Shown: piece by piece, positions 1 through 13,827 of the stretch
Position numbering within the stretch: position 1 is the stretch's first letter
How the letters are laid out: each line of letters starts with the position of its first letter
Assembly: GCA_026261815.1 (NCBI GenBank)
Contig: JAMPIT010000059.1
Location: 17,656,001 to 17,720,000, forward strand
Source of the DNA: Monarcha castaneiventris obscurior
Taxonomy: Eukaryota; Chordata; Aves; Passeriformes; Monarchidae
Length of the DNA: 64,000 bases
Reading direction: 5' to 3'
The notes under the pieces: model-generated
Told to the model about the DNA's origin: nothing
Databases searched by the model: none
Seen by the model: the letters and a program-made list of their open reading frames with translations, nothing else
Made by a program: the position numbers and the translations under genes

Positions 1-3000
1 AGATTTTACAATGATGGTTGGACTGAATTATTGGAAAGACACAGGAGAAAAACTGGAAAGAAGTAAAATTAAAAATGTTGAAGGACAATAAGTAGGGCCA
101 ATACAATGCTCAGTAAATGAGTTCAGGGTGACTGTAACAGCAATATCCTGCAATGACTTCAGAGGAGCAAGGCTGCTGTAAGGAAGTCTAGAGAACAGAT
201 GTTGTCATAGTTAATGTAGGCAATAATAAAAGCTTGCACAAATGTTTTGACTGCGTGCACAGTTGGACTGACAAGGTCTGAGAGAAACCCAGTGAAAGCA
301 TCCCCCTGGAGACAGCAGGAGTTTAAACTTGACATTAGTAAAGTAATTTGGAAAACTGTGATGTTTCTGCCTAAGATGGAAAATGAATTAGTGAAATGTT
401 TTGAAAGAGAAGATCAAGAGATTAATTTTGGCCATAATGAATTTAAAATAACAACTGGATGCAATAATTTGTGAAAAGCAGACCAAGATCCTTGGCTGGA
501 TGAAAGGTAATAGATCTTCCAAAGAAAAACACATTTTCAAGTAATTTAAATATCATTCCGATACATACTTGAAAACTAGTGAGCTGTATTTTTACTATAG
601 CCTGGAGGTCAGAATAGCAGTCAAGAGGGCATGAACAACACAAAAAGAATTAATTGCAAGGTGTTGATAAAATAAGGAAGTCAATTTTATCAGTACAAGT
701 AACTATATCACTTCTGGAATATTTATTTACATCCAGTTGGAATTATAGTCAAGAAATTCACTAATTAATTCCCCCCAACCCTCTCAAATGTCCATCTGTA
801 GCCTGCAATACATCTAATATCATGCTTTAAATTTATACAAGTTTACAGGTCTAAAAGGTCTGCATCTCTTCTATAAAAGATATTAATTGTATTTTTCTTC
901 TCCCTCCCACTTCCATACTTTACTGGGAGGCAGTTTATCTGTTGAAATACATTGAAAGTTTATATCTAAAATAAATATTCATAATACAAGATTTTAATAA
1001 ACTGCAACAGACATTTTTATGGTGCCACTAAAAAAACAAGTGAATTTAATTAAAAAAGGAGATGAAAGAATGTGAATTGACATAAGCTTGTTTCATACAG
1101 AGTGCCATAATAGATTCAAGAGCCACCAGAGATCAAGGAAAGGGAGGGATGAGAATGGAAAGCAATTTTGCTGGAGGGAATTTCTCCTGCTGGAATTATA
1201 GTGAATAGGGAGAAAAACAGAAATAATAATAAGAAAAGGTTCAAGAGCCTCTGTGGTAGATAAACTGCATAGATAAACCAGGCATTTTTATTTTTTAAGG
1301 AATGCTGGCCTCCATATATTTGAAACCATCTCCAGTTTCTCAAATTTTATGATTGCTTTAAACTCCAGATCATAAAAAAAGAATCTTCCCATGGTTCATC
1401 GGTTTTCAGTCTTTCTCTTTTCCATCTCTTTCACATAGAGAAAAAAGCAGAGCATCTGGTTTTGCAGTTTGGAATTGTGCCCTTGGCTTTCGATAAATTA
1501 ACATATGATCAAACCCATTTGCACCTGTGCAAACTGGTAGTCTCTAGCCAATGTTATTTTTTTTTCAGTTGATTCTGCTAGATTTAGCTAAACTTTGAAA
1601 ATTCAAGTCCAAAACTAAAGCAAAAACAAGCTGTCTAAATATTGACTCATATGTTTATTGAACACATTCAAATTTATTTATTTGTCTATTTGCATTTCTT
1701 GAAACCCAAAAATTTTCATACAGGAATATTGTAGGTTAATAATACTTTCTTGTCTTCACAACCAAAAGATGTGAACATTAAGGGTATTAACCTTCTCAGC
1801 AACTAAAGAGAGAACATTTGAAAGAAATAGTTAAGTAAGGCTCACACAGACTTTACACTCCTTCACATATTTTCCTACAATAACTGATAAACACGTTTGC
1901 TACACGATTCCCAAATCTCTGAAAATATGACTCTGTAACCAAAACAGTATTTTCTTTAATGGCAAAACAATGCCTCACAAAGACAGTGATATTTTTGCTT
2001 GAAATTAAAGAACAACAGGTGATTTGGATATCCCGAGGCAAAGTTAAGGATCATTAACATTGGCAAAACAAAAATGTTTACTGTTATCATAATCAAACAC
2101 CAAGAAGATTATGGCTGTTACAAAATGCTCTGTTTCGGGTATTTCTTGAAAATATTTCTAATGTAAAAGATCTGCTTATCTCACTTTAATTAATTTAATC
2201 TTTGTACTCAGTCTCTAGTGTATGCTCTTCACACAATACATTAGCATCTACGCATTCATATATAAGGTCATTTTATCTAAACCTTATTTAGTTGTAGGAT
2301 GGGCATCTCAAAGCATACTGAGAATGGGTTCAATCCAAAAACTGATGTGATGTAATATAAAGCAAATATCTCAATATTAGAACTCATAAGCTGTACTTAA
2401 TGAGACTGATAGAACATATTTACTACAAAAAATATAAAGTCATTGTTCTTTCTTCTTAGTTTAGGCACAGAACTGCTCAACCCATTTATAATGGCCTACT
2501 TTGAAAACCAGCCTTCGGAGGACTGTTCATGCTATGTCTGTTTCTTTAGAAATGGTCAACTACTAAAGTATTTGGTCCAGATTAATAATTTATGGAGTTT
2601 CCAGATGTTCTAAATGTATCTTTGTATTCTATATTTCAGCTGCTAAAACAGATTCCTTGCCAACCTAGTAGTTGCTTGTAAAATAAACGTAGAGAAGGAA
2701 AATCAATCATTTCAACTTGTTGCAAACATGAACTCCATGCAACTTACATCTTCTTCATATGACCACAGCAGTTGTCCTCAGATCTTTTCTATTTGGGGGT
2801 GATTACAGTTTAACTGTCTATCCTGTCTTCTCTAAACTAGCTTGTTTTCAGCTGAGTGACACAGTCTCAATTGCATTGCTTGAAATAATACACGGGATTA
2901 AAGGGGAAACAAATTTATTTGAATAGTCAAGACAAAGCCAGATGGAGTTTAAGATGAGTGTAATTTATTAACAATAAAAGACATTGCATTTCCCTGATTT

Positions 3001-4189
3001 TTTTTTTCCTGTTACACATATAGACCTGCTGCAGCAGTAGCAGTACAAGTGGTCTGCAGAATTTTTATGTACTTTTGTCCATGAACATCAAAGAAAATAG
3101 ATTTTTGATCAAACCAGAAGTCGTGATGTGCCAACTCCTCAGGGAAATACCTGAGTTTGCATATGAATATTGATGTGAGAGATGAGCTTTAAATGCTTTT
3201 TCCTACTAAAGTTGCAGGCATTCAGTCAGAAAGCAGTTGAGAGTATGAAATGGTGGGAGTCTTTCACAACCTGTGAATAATGAACTTCAGACAGCTGAAG
3301 ACATCTTCAAAGTGAACACTTCAAATGACTAGCCTACCATATGTTTGCATCCAGTCTTCAGTTACCAGTTGCAAAATAATGACAATCTGAAGCAGCTCAC
3401 ATATAATTTGCAAAAATAAAAGAGCCAAATAATTTGCTAACTATAAAGAAAGATTTGATGGACAAAAAATTAGCCCTTTTACCGTAAAGGTTTCACTGAC
3501 ACAGATAATTCAGAGATTTTATGAGGGGTCTAGTAAAATAAAATTACTTCAGCTATTTCATGTAAGACTAGTACATTTAGAAAAAAATACAAATAGAGTA
3601 ATAAAACAAAACAAAACAGAAAATGCAAAACCCCACCCCTAATAAATCATTTACTTTTCTGTCTCAGGATAAAAATTTTATGAAACCAGAATCTCCACTT
3701 GCCAAATAAGGATGCTCATAAAGAACGACTTCATAGCACAACACACTGCAGGACAATAGTTCTGTAATATGATGTGTCCTTCATGTTTCTAACTGCCTTG
3801 CAATAACATTTCCATGTATTTATCTCTTTCACCCTCATAAATCTTCAGTTCCTCTCCAGTAGATTGCTCCATGGCTGCCCCAGATGGACAAGTGACAGCA
3901 TATGCTGTGGCTGTGTGTGCTGCTGCTGGCCAGCAAGCGTGTGCGTACTGATAGACCTAACAGCTGGCCACACTAAACTGGTAATTGCTGATCTCATAAC
4001 ACTTGCTGGAATTTAATTATGTTCATGACCTTTAATCCTCTGTGAATTTGGCTCAAATTGATAAATACATGGAAAACTTCTTGAAGAAAGATCATGTGAT
4101 TGCAACACTACCTTGTTTCTAAAAGATATCCCAAATATTTCTGAAGTAACCTCAGTTAGATGACAGCAGTTCAGAAAATTAAGGATCAA
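1..4189. other. AT-rich intergenic or intronic sequence
   Basis: No exon, RNA gene or recognisable transposon is visible here. Open frames are short (75 codons or fewer) and have the composition expected by chance. The first 500 bases are purine-rich on the + strand. A short CTG/CAG-rich patch lies near 3890-3960. The stretch could be intron or gene desert. Confidence 0.5.
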
Positions 4190-5110
4190 GGTCTGTTTAA
4201 CATCTTTGTTGGCAACATGGACAGTGGGATCAAGTGCAGCCTCAGCAAGTTCACTGATGATGCCGAGCTATGTGGTGCAATTGACATGCTGTAGGGAAGG
4301 GATGGCATCCAGAGGGATGTGGACGAGCTGGAGAGGCGGGCCCATGCAAACCTCATGAAGTTAAACAAAACCAAGTGCAGGACCTTGCACCTGGGTTTTG
4401 GCAATCCCAGATACACCCACAGGTTGGGTGAAGCAATTGAGAACAGCCCTGCCGAGAAGGACTTAGAATGTATGACTGATGAAAAACTCAACATGAGCCA
4501 GCAGTTGTGTGCTCAGAGCCTAGAAAGCCAAGGGAATCCTGGACTGCATCCAAGGCAGTGTGGCCAGCAGATTAAAGGAGGTGATTTTCCCCCTCCACTC
4601 TGGTCTGCTGAGATCCCACATAGAGTGCTGCATACAGTTCTGGAGCCCCCAAAATAAGAAGGACATGGAACTGCTGCAGTAGGTCCAGAGGAGGAATACA
4701 AAACTGGTAAGAGGACTGGAATTGGGGCTGTTCAGCCTGGAGAAGAAGCCTGGTTGCGTGGAGACCCCATAGCAACCTTCCAGTATCTGAAGGGGGCCTA
4801 CAGAGAAGCCAAAGAGGGACTCTTCATCAGGAACTGTAGTGATAGGTCAAGGAGTAACAGGTAAAAACTGAAAGAGGGAAAATTCTGTTTAGATATTAGG
4901 AAGAAATTCTTTGCTGTGGGGGTGGCGAGGCACCAGAACAGGTTGCTCTGGGAGGTTGTGGATTCCTCAGTCCTGAAAGTGTTCAAGGCCAGGTTGGGTA
5001 AGGCCTTGAGCGAGCTGGTCTAGTGGGAGGTGTCGTTGCCCATGGCATGGAGGTTGGGACTAGATGATCTTTAAGGTCCTTTCCAAACCTTAACATTCTA
5101 TGTTTCTGTA
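4190..5110 (+). repeat. CR1 LINE, 3' portion (end of reverse transcriptase ORF plus 3' UTR)
   Basis: The + strand carries the typical CR1 C-terminal coding tract, decayed by stops. The frame at 4319-4657 reads DELERRAHANLMKLNKTKC and then LHLGFGNPRY, both standard CR1 wording. It is followed by the conserved 'ggctgttcagcctggagaag' region and a 3' UTR ending in the CR1-type tail 'attctatgtttctgta'. It is 5'-truncated, as most CR1 insertions are, and not functional. Confidence 0.92.
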
Positions 5111-8100
5111 ACATCACAGTAGGTTTTTTAGTCAGGGGATGGACATTAGTATCAATATTCAGTCTGAGGTGCAAGTCAGATCATGTAATCTTCTTATTAC
5201 AGAGTCTGAATAATCTTCTGGAAACTAATAACTAGCTATCAAAATGAAAAAAAAAAAAACAACTGCGGGAAAAAGTGATCCTAAACATAGATAAGAGCAT
5301 GGAAATGTATGTCAAAATACAAATTCTTTTAGTATGAGTCTGGAACTCACCATTAGTGACTGGTAGGGTTTAATTTCAGATTAATTTATTAGTTTATCAC
5401 TGGGCCTGCTGAAAGCCAACTGCTTGAGAAATAAAGCATGACTGGAAAATTTAACAGATAAGAAGCAGAAGGAGAAGCAGAGAGCAGAAGACAGCTTATC
5501 TTCATGGAAATTTTTATAACTAATAAAATTTTGCAAATTCAAAAGCCCTATGGAATGGTCTATTGATGGCTTAGTTTAATGTGTGGAACAATAAGCCATA
5601 AAGAATAGAAAAACATGTATTAAATCAAAGTAAAATGCTACCTAACTCAACAAAAACCCCCGTCTGGAATGTGTACATAACTATTTGTCAAATAATACAA
5701 AATAATGAACAAATTTGTAAAAATCAAAAATCAGGAAAAAATATAATGAAACCTTATAATTGCTATTGACAAAGTCATGTAAGAATAAGTTCATCCATCT
5801 GTAAGTCTGAAAAGACAAAAAATTACATTATAGTCAAAATATTTAAAACGTATAGTATTATGAAAGATGATCTTCAAGAAGGTGAAAATCAACACAGAGC
5901 ATTTTTCTTGAAGGTAGCTTGTCTGCATTTTTTATACTCACTGAAACTACTACACCAAAAGCAATGGCCACCTAAAGCCCTTAAGTTTTCCTCCCACTTC
6001 TGCAATATCACTCACTCTCACTCTTTGTGACACATTCTGACACATTTTGGTTCTCCGGATTTATAATTACACTTCCCAAAAAATCAGTGCAAGTTAAATC
6101 CCTATCTCTTTTTTATCAGTCCTCAACAGATTTATTGGTAAGAACTTACCTCTTCATAGTCTGTTGGTCTTGACCCCATGGGAGAAAAGCAAGCACGATG
6201 GCCTGGAATCAGACATAGAAACACAGCAAAGATGTACTTCTCTGATCATTTATTGTGGCTCAAAAGGAGGTGTTCTTTCACACTGTCTAGTAAATATCAA
6301 AGTTAACTAGGATGGAACACCTTTTTCAGTAGCAGACAAAGGAAATATATGCTCTAGCTGAGACCAGCACCATGCATTATTATGACTCAGCACTTCTCTT
6401 GCCTTCTCAAAAGAGTGGGTAAATGCATAGGCTATACAAAGATATTCAGTGAGAGAATTTTAACTGCAACACTACTCACAGAACTGTTTTAATGTAGGTC
6501 CAAGAGGGAAAAAAAAGCCTTGTCCCATTATTAATTTATCAAGTTCAAGGACTTTCCCTGCAGAGCCTACATGATGACAGAGAAAATAATATATTACATA
6601 AAATAGGGTAAATGAATACTCTAAGTCAGATACAAATCGAAAACAGCTTGAACACAACACATTACTGAACACAAACATTTGAAATTCTCCTGGATTGTGA
6701 ACACTAAGATCAGAAATTCTATGACTAGGTTGTGAAATATAGAAAGGTTGAACACATATGCATGTGCTTCTTCCTCTTATGACTTACCAAAAGGTTGAAA
6801 AGTGTTGTTAATGATGCTAACTTCAGGTCAGTATCAATATACTCTGTGCCTATCTATTTCATAAATTAAGGATTATAAGAAGGAAAGATGCAGTTAAAGA
6901 TGAAAATCAGCAAACTGTATTTTCATTTGTAGGGAGATCTTAGAAGAGGTGCATATTTAGTAAAAGCCACTAGAGACAACTATGCAATTTTTCTTATAGG
7001 TCAATTATTTGTACTTCCATCTTACAAAAATAAATAGAAAGTAAATGACAAAAGTGAATATAACAAACACAAATACAAAACCAAATCAATGAAATTAGTA
7101 ATGGTTTCAAATTAAAAACCTATACACTGGAAGGCCATCCCTCCTACATAAAAGAAAATTTTAAAAATCCAATGGAAGGAAGTCACCTGTAGTTTTTTAA
7201 ATTTTTAAATTTTCAGCTTTCAACTACTTTTTTTCTCAGATACAGGGAACATCCAAAAATTTTTGTGAAATGTTAGCTAAAACTGTAAAGGACTTTCTAA
7301 ACATACACCTTTGGTGTTTGTTTTAATCCAAAATTTGAAAGGACTGTGTACCATCTCTCCATGATGAGAACTAGGATAGTGCAACCAAGAATTAGAGAAT
7401 ACATTTTCTCTGTGTTTCAACATTTCAAAGCCTATTCAGAGACAAGTCAACTTTGTTTTCCTGTATTCCATCTCAGATCAGGATGAATTAAAATGACTAG
7501 GCTCCCTTTCGCTGTCTTTATGAAGAATCATTTCTTGGCACTACATTCTTGAGGTAATTTAACTTAATGAATGTTTTTATCAGATATCCTACGAGGCATA
7601 GGGAAGCAGATCATTGTCTGGGTCATTTGTGTAAGAAGCACCTTAAAGTACAGAACAGGTAACACAAGGATAAAATAAAATACTCATAATTTCAAAGTTA
7701 GATCCAAATTAAATAGCCTTTTTATTGTTGTTGTTCATCACATTAAAAATACAAAACAAAAAGCAAAACAAAACAAAAAGAACCAACTTTTAAGAAGAAC
7801 TTGAAAATTCTATAGAAATTCTTGCTTTTACTAAATTCTGTCATGATGAATTTTTCAGACATGAATGGACCTCTACATCTAAGCTCTTTAGGAAGAAAAT
7901 AGTGAGTTAATATTCATGACCAAAAGGAAAGATCACATGTAAATTTGCATGAGGTAAGGTCCTGAAATTCTTTTCTAACATTGATACCATCAAAATAATA
8001 TAGAAACCTCCTCAGGCTGTAGCTCACCAGCGGTCTCCTATATAGTCTATTTCTCTCAGACCTTTCTATGACTTTGATTCTTTCTATAGTTTGTGATCAA

Positions 8101-9820
8101 GAATATGAAGTTGGTGGTACAAACATATCATAATATTCTGCATGGGCTGTGTTTTGCCCTGATTTTGCTGACAGTGATGATAAAAAAAACAACTCTATCT
8201 GCCTCGCTTTATTTACACAATAGGTAAATATCATTAATTATATTAGAAGTGTTATTAACGTTATAGAGTGCATTAAGGAAATTCAATATAAGGTTCCCCC
8301 TAAGTATAATAATAATCATCTACATACCTGTACTTATCTACATATCTATATACCTATAGTTAGTATACCTATAGTTAGCTTTGCTACTCTCTATTATTTT
8401 TAAATGAGTCTTTAAAGCAATCAATTTGAACTAAATTTCAAATTAATTGAAATTGACTCAGAAACATTTTCTGCAAAATGGTCACTCTCAATCTCTTGGT
8501 GAACTCAAGATTTTTACCAAGATCTCTTGCTAAACTATATAAAATTTAAGTCAGAAGACCACATGTTATCTCCCATTCTCAGGAAAAAAAAAAAACCACC
8601 AAAAAAAGAAGTCCTATATAATGGTAAAATAATACCAGAAGATCACCATGTCAGGATGTCTAAGCAGCATGGCACCTCCTCATTAAGAAAGAGCCATTTT
8701 CAGTACTCTTAGGCCTTTAACCTTGATAATCTCTCATATTCATGTCTGTGGAAAACAGCATTACAGTGGTCCATTATCAGAAAACTGCAATTTGGAGAAA
8801 GTACATCAGAAGGGACAGTCAAGTATTACATCTTAGAGACTACCAATTCGTTCTGGCTGTTTTGGGGTTTTTTTTAAGTTAGTAGTTGTAACTTTGGTGG
8901 AAAACGTATTCTGATTGGGATAATTTAAAACTGAAATACTGTGGCAATTTCAACTTACTAATTTAATGCACATTTTAGTCTCACAAAATCCACACATATT
9001 ACAAAAGCAATGAACAAAAGACAATTCAAGTGCCCAAATAACATAATATGCTATTATGATGTAATATTAATATTTCTTTTTCCATTGCAGAAACAGAGTA
9101 TCACATATAGGTGTTAATACTAGTATTTCCTACAAATCAAACACAAGGTTTTAGATTTTCATTCGAAGCACCAATATCACACAAATGCAATGTGAACTGC
9201 ATCATTTAGTTACAAAAAACCCCAAACATTTCAGTCTGACTTGCATTCTATTTGGCAAGTAGAATTTAGCTTGGTCTTTCTCTACACAGGATCAGCTGGA
9301 AACTGTACAGAGCAGTTCATGGTGTACTATATGGGCATCCTGAGCATTCATGCCCAAGGTAGCAGTGTTAAGTCTGTCTTTTATTTATGGTTATTAGTTT
9401 CTGTTTGTTCCTGTGGGAACTACTTTTCATGAAGGCACATTTCAATGTTGACTACAGTCAGAAGAAGCCTGTACTGGTGGGTATTTTGCTGGGGTTTTTT
9501 GCAACACACTGCATAGACAGTATTCTAAGCTACATGCTTAAGGCAAAAAACCTAAAACCCCCATGCCCTAAGTCCTGGTGATTTGGAGGTTCCAAAGCTA
9601 AAGTAATAAAATAACCAGAAATCCTATTTCTGTATTTTCAATTTATCATTAGATTCTGGAACTTTTGATCTGAAACTTTTCTAATAATTTCAAGACTGGT
9701 CATTAAAGGCCTGGTTATTTCTAAGTATTATGTTTTGCGCAAAGAACATTAATCAGATAAATATCTTAATTGAGCAGGAGCACGATAAGATTATAATACC
9801 AGACTTAGCTGAGGTTGTTA
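5111..9820. other. AT-rich sequence without recognised features
   Basis: I see no exons or clear transposons. There is an A-run near 5250. A short imperfect direct duplication (about 15 bp, 'tacctatagttag' core) lies within a CTATA-rich patch at about 8330-8380. Confidence 0.45.
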
Positions 9821-10690
9821 CCATAGAATAGTCTGAGTTGGAAGGGACCCATCAGGATCATTGAGTCCAACTCCTGGCCCTGTACAGGACACTACCCCAG
9901 GAGTCACGCCATGCGCCTGGGAGCTTTGTCCAAATGTTTCTTGAACTCTGAGGAGCCTGTTCCAGCGCCCAAACACCCTCTGGATGAAATAGTTTCCTGA
10001 TATCCAACCTAAACCTCCCCCAATCTCATCTTCATGCCATTTCCTCAAGTCCTGTTACTGGCCACGAGGATGAAGAGATATGTACCTGCCCCTCCACCTC
10101 CCCTTGTGACGATGTTGAAGTGAGGTCTCCCCTCAGTCTCCTCTTCTCCAGGCTGAACAGACCACGTGACCTCAGCTTCCTCATACAGCTTCCCCTCCAG
10201 ACCTTCCACCATTCTCGTGGCCCTCCTTTGGATGCTCTTTAATAGCACAAAGTATTTTTTATATTGTGACATCCAAAACTGCACACAGGACACAAGGTGA
10301 GGCTGCCCCAGCACAGAGCAGAGCGGGACAATCCCCTCCCTTGCCCGGCTGGTGATGCTGTGCCTGATGCACCCCAGGACACAATTGGCCCTCCTGACAC
10401 TGCTGACTAATGTTCAACTTGCCATTGACCAGGTCCCTTTCTGCAACACTGTTCTCCAGTCTCTCTCTCCCTAGTCTATACACATAACCAGGGTTGCCCC
10501 ATCCCAGGTGCAGAATCCAGCACTTGACCTTTTTAGGCTTCATATGGTTAGTGACTGGCCATCTCTCTAATTTGTCAAGGTCTCTCTGCCCGTAAGGGAG
10601 TCAACAGCTCCTCCAACTTAGTGTCGTTGATAAACCTACTTAGTATTTCTTTAAGTTCTGTGTCCAAGCTGTTAATCACGTTGAAGAATA
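9821..10690 (-). repeat. CR1 LINE, 3' portion, minus strand
   Basis: The + strand shows the reverse complement of the CR1 3' end: 'ccatagaatagtctgagttg' followed by 'gaagggacccatcaggatca', then the UTR, then the end of the ORF. The minus frame at 10259-10543 reads KPKKVKCWILHLGWGNPGYVYRLG and RLENSVAERDLVNGKLNIS, the CR1 reverse transcriptase C-terminal consensus. Frame breaks show it is dead. Confidence 0.92.
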
Positions 10691-13087
10691 ATAGTATGTT
10701 AAACAGTTACAGAAAAAAACCATAAAAATCATCTTTACAAGGTTTTAGTGTGAAAATGTTTATTACTTAACCTTGCTTGAAGTAATAGGAAGCCTTGCAG
10801 CAGAAAACTAAATATCCTAGTATTTTTAGAATTCTAAAAATTATGTTAATTGCTCATTTATTTCTTACATCAAAACCTAGGCATATGACTTCTTTTTTCC
10901 CCAGATATCTATTCTATGGTAATAAATTATAGTTTAGTGTATAAATTATTCATGACCAAGTTTGCCCATATGCAACTATTCACAGAGAGATTTGAGCAGG
11001 TGCAGTTTGGTGCAGTAGGATTTCTAGCCTCAGAATCAGTAGGTGTGCTGACAGAAAGTCATACATGTGCAAAAATGTCATCAGTTACATTATCTGTGGT
11101 TCCAGAACTAGCATGGTGCCTGCCAGCTTCAGAAATATCCTGCCTACTCTACTGGGCACTGTGGACATGTCCTTAGTAGTCTGGGTATGACAGTTGTTAA
11201 GATTTTAAACATATGTCTTATGATAATTTCTGTTTTCCTGGAAGATCCTGAGGCAAGAATTCAAGCCCACATGAAAATCTCAGCCTGCATGCTAAAAATT
11301 TTGCTTGTAATTCTTCAAGTAATGGAAAAAAGCTTTGAAATTTCACTGAAAATATACCCTAAAGGATAAGAAAGCTAAGAGAAATGGAAACTCCCAAATC
11401 CCATTTTTTGTCCTTCTAAGTAGTGTAATTTTTAATGACTCTAAAATTTTGAGATGTTTCTTGGTTTTCAGGCACTGAAAAAGTTCCTGAAACAAAAGAG
11501 GGGAAAAACCAGTCAGGATAGAAGCAACACAGTGGGTATGTTACACCACATATGGTATATCCATAGAAAAGCCAGAATTTTTTGGGAATATGCAGCTTCC
11601 AAAGGATGACCTATCTTCACTGCACCACACACAGCTACTAATAATGTGTGCCATGTGTGTCTTTATTCCACTCTGCCTTTCAGAAAGTCAATAGTAAATC
11701 TAAACATCACTATTTCCTGAGCATAGGATCTACATTTCTGCAAACTACTCTTAGCATCCATGACACCTATTATTTCTACTACCAGAACTTCGTATTTTGA
11801 ACTTCTCTTTTAATATAAATTTTATTAAACTATTTGTTTAGCATATTGTTATGCCAAAGACGCATCATGAAAACAGTAAGCAACAAATGATGCCTTCAGC
11901 AGTAAAATATTTTATTGTGAGCTTACTCAGGGTATTTAATGCTCTTGATTTCTCTGAACTCATTGGAAGGTATGTTTATCACTTTGTATGCTCTCAGCAT
12001 TCAACAGAAGTTGGAACATGACAAACACCATTTTCTGGTTATATGGTGTTATGCCCAAGGTTTGAGTTTATAAACTAACAAAAAAAAAAAAAAAAAAAAA
12101 ATCACGCTTAAATAGTCTAGCAGACCAGCAGCAAGGAGTGTGAAATTTAAGGAGAAAGACAAAGTATATTAGAAGCTTCCATCCCCACTGCCTGCATTTT
12201 TCTATGCTGTTGTCACCTAATAAGTGCCCATTAATAAAAAAAGTTGTCATGGGGATAGAAAGGAACATTAAAAACATGATACTGCTAATTTACTGAATTT
12301 ACTGAACAGGCCAAATTAGACAGGCAGTGTCAGGAAAAGCTTACCATCATGTACACACACACAATTAACTGAGACTGCCCCAGTTGTTTTTGCAGTGACC
12401 TGCACAGCTCAGACACAGGAACACAACATTCACTCAGAGTAGTCTCAATGTCTGCTTCGGGACAGGTGGTTAACACCCACATGTAACTTTTTCATCTGGG
12501 CCTTCTGCTTCTTGAAGGCATTGGATGTCCATGTAGCAACACTTTCCCCAATCTTTCTTACTGGTGGAATTCAATAGCAAGATCACATGCAAGCAAATCA
12601 TTATCATAACGTACCTTTCCATCAGTTTCAGGTATTGTTCTGTGTTCCAAATGAGTACTTTAGGATCACTCAAAAAATCACCAGCAAAGGTATAAGCAAA
12701 AGCAGATTTAATATTAAAGTGACAGCATGACAAAATTTATTTGCAAGGTTTACTCTACTACTTGCTAGATGGTTAAAGCACACTGAGAAAAAAAGCAAAA
12801 AACCCAAAAACTACAGAGTCAATAAATCCAAACTGAAATAAACCCAAAACTATCTATGTGGAGGTCAAGGAGGAAGACAAAAGGATAGAAAAGGGTAAGG
12901 ATAAAAAGGAATACGGACTAAAGGCCCAACAGCACTTAACTTAAATGTTAAGTCAAACAATTTTCCACAGGATTCATATAGAATTTACCATACCACAACA
13001 GTAACTTATGTGCAGGCCTAATTTGCAAATCTAAAGTATTTAAGAATCCAGGAGGGCAGCATTCCTAGTACATTTGCTGTGATATAT
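10691..13087. other. AT-rich sequence upstream of the endogenous retrovirus
   Basis: No gene or recognised repeat is apparent. A 22-base poly-A run occupies about 12080-12101. The tract ends at the 5' target duplication of the retrovirus. Confidence 0.45.
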
Positions 13088-13092
13088 ACATG
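13088..13092. other. 5' target-site duplication (ACATG)
   Basis: ACATG directly precedes the 5' LTR. The same five bases follow the 3' LTR at 19661-19665. A 5-bp duplication is typical of ERV-L integrase products. The exact match supports an undisturbed, non-recombined insertion. Confidence 0.9.
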
Positions 13093-13715
13093 TGTCTTGG
13101 GGTGACTCTATGATGCGTATCCCCTATCACGGCTCTACGCCAGAAAATTAGTTTTGTGCCTTTAAACTGAGCTTAAGAGGGGAGGAAAAAAATGAACTTT
13201 TCAAAGCAAGTTCCCAAGGACACAGAGATAGGGACGTCTCTGCGGTCTCCAGCGGCGGCAGCACGGGGAGAGCTCCCTGCCTGTCTCTCCAGCCAGTTTT
13301 TTTGGGTTTTTTTTCTTTTTTTTTCCTCCAGCGTGTTTCCTAGGACTTTGGTGGGGTTTTTCTCTTTTTTTTTTTTCCCTCTTCTGGACTGTTTCAACAA
13401 CATCAGAACACTTCGGGAGAACTTCTCTTCAGGCCCGGAGGGGGCCTAAGGCCACCCCCCACGCCAGCTCCGAGGAGGAGAGACCACACCTACAAGAGGA
13501 CTCTAATTTCTTCCCAGGTTTTCTCGTTATAGTGAGGGGTTTTGCTATTTAGTATTATTACCCCTTTCCTGTGTGTTTGTTAATAAATAGGTTTTATCTC
13601 CTTCACTTTCCTTCGAGGAATTTCTTTCCCGAACCTGGTGGGGGGAAGGGCGGTTGTAACCTGATTTTCTCCCAGAGGATATATATATAGCTAGATTTTG
13701 GCCAAAACCGGCACA
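13093..13715 (+). repeat. 5' LTR of the ERV-L-like provirus
   Basis: The LTR begins TGTCTTGGGG and ends CCGGCACA (TG...CA). It matches 19040-19660 with about eight substitutions and one TA unit (623 versus 621 bp). It contains two T-rich tracts (about 13297-13324 and 13355-13378). A canonical AATAAA polyadenylation signal lies at 13582-13587. No strong TATA box is visible; TTTAAA at 13161-13166 is the best candidate. Confidence 0.95.
13582..13587 (+). promoter_or_regulatory. Polyadenylation signal AATAAA in the 5' LTR
   Basis: AATAAA sits in the distal part of the LTR, with a T/G-rich tract before it. The same hexamer is kept in the 3' LTR at 19529-19534, where it would end the proviral transcript. 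Confidence 0.6.
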
Positions 13716-13723
13716 ATATTTAG

Positions 13724-13748
13724 TGGCGCCCAACGACAGGGGCTCGAA
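13724..13748 (+). other. Primer binding site, lysine-tRNA-like
   Basis: Eight bases after the LTR, the sequence starts TGGCGCCCAACG. Those twelve bases match the site complementary to the 3' end of tRNA-Lys (the Lys-1,2 type, as recalled). The match then breaks (ACA where T is expected) and resumes as GGGGCTCGAA. ERV-L prototypes are associated with leucine tRNA, so this assignment is unusual. Confidence 0.75.
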
Positions 13749-13827
13749 GGAAGGTGAATAAGAAAACCTGTACTGATTACATTTTGGTTCGAATTTAATT
13801 GCTGTGTGTTGGGGTAAAGTGGTTACG

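Noticed and set aside
13192..13449. 85-codon open frame present in both LTRs of the provirus
   Set aside because: It is rich in Phe from T-runs, and its presence in both LTRs follows from the LTRs being copies. No independent sign of coding.
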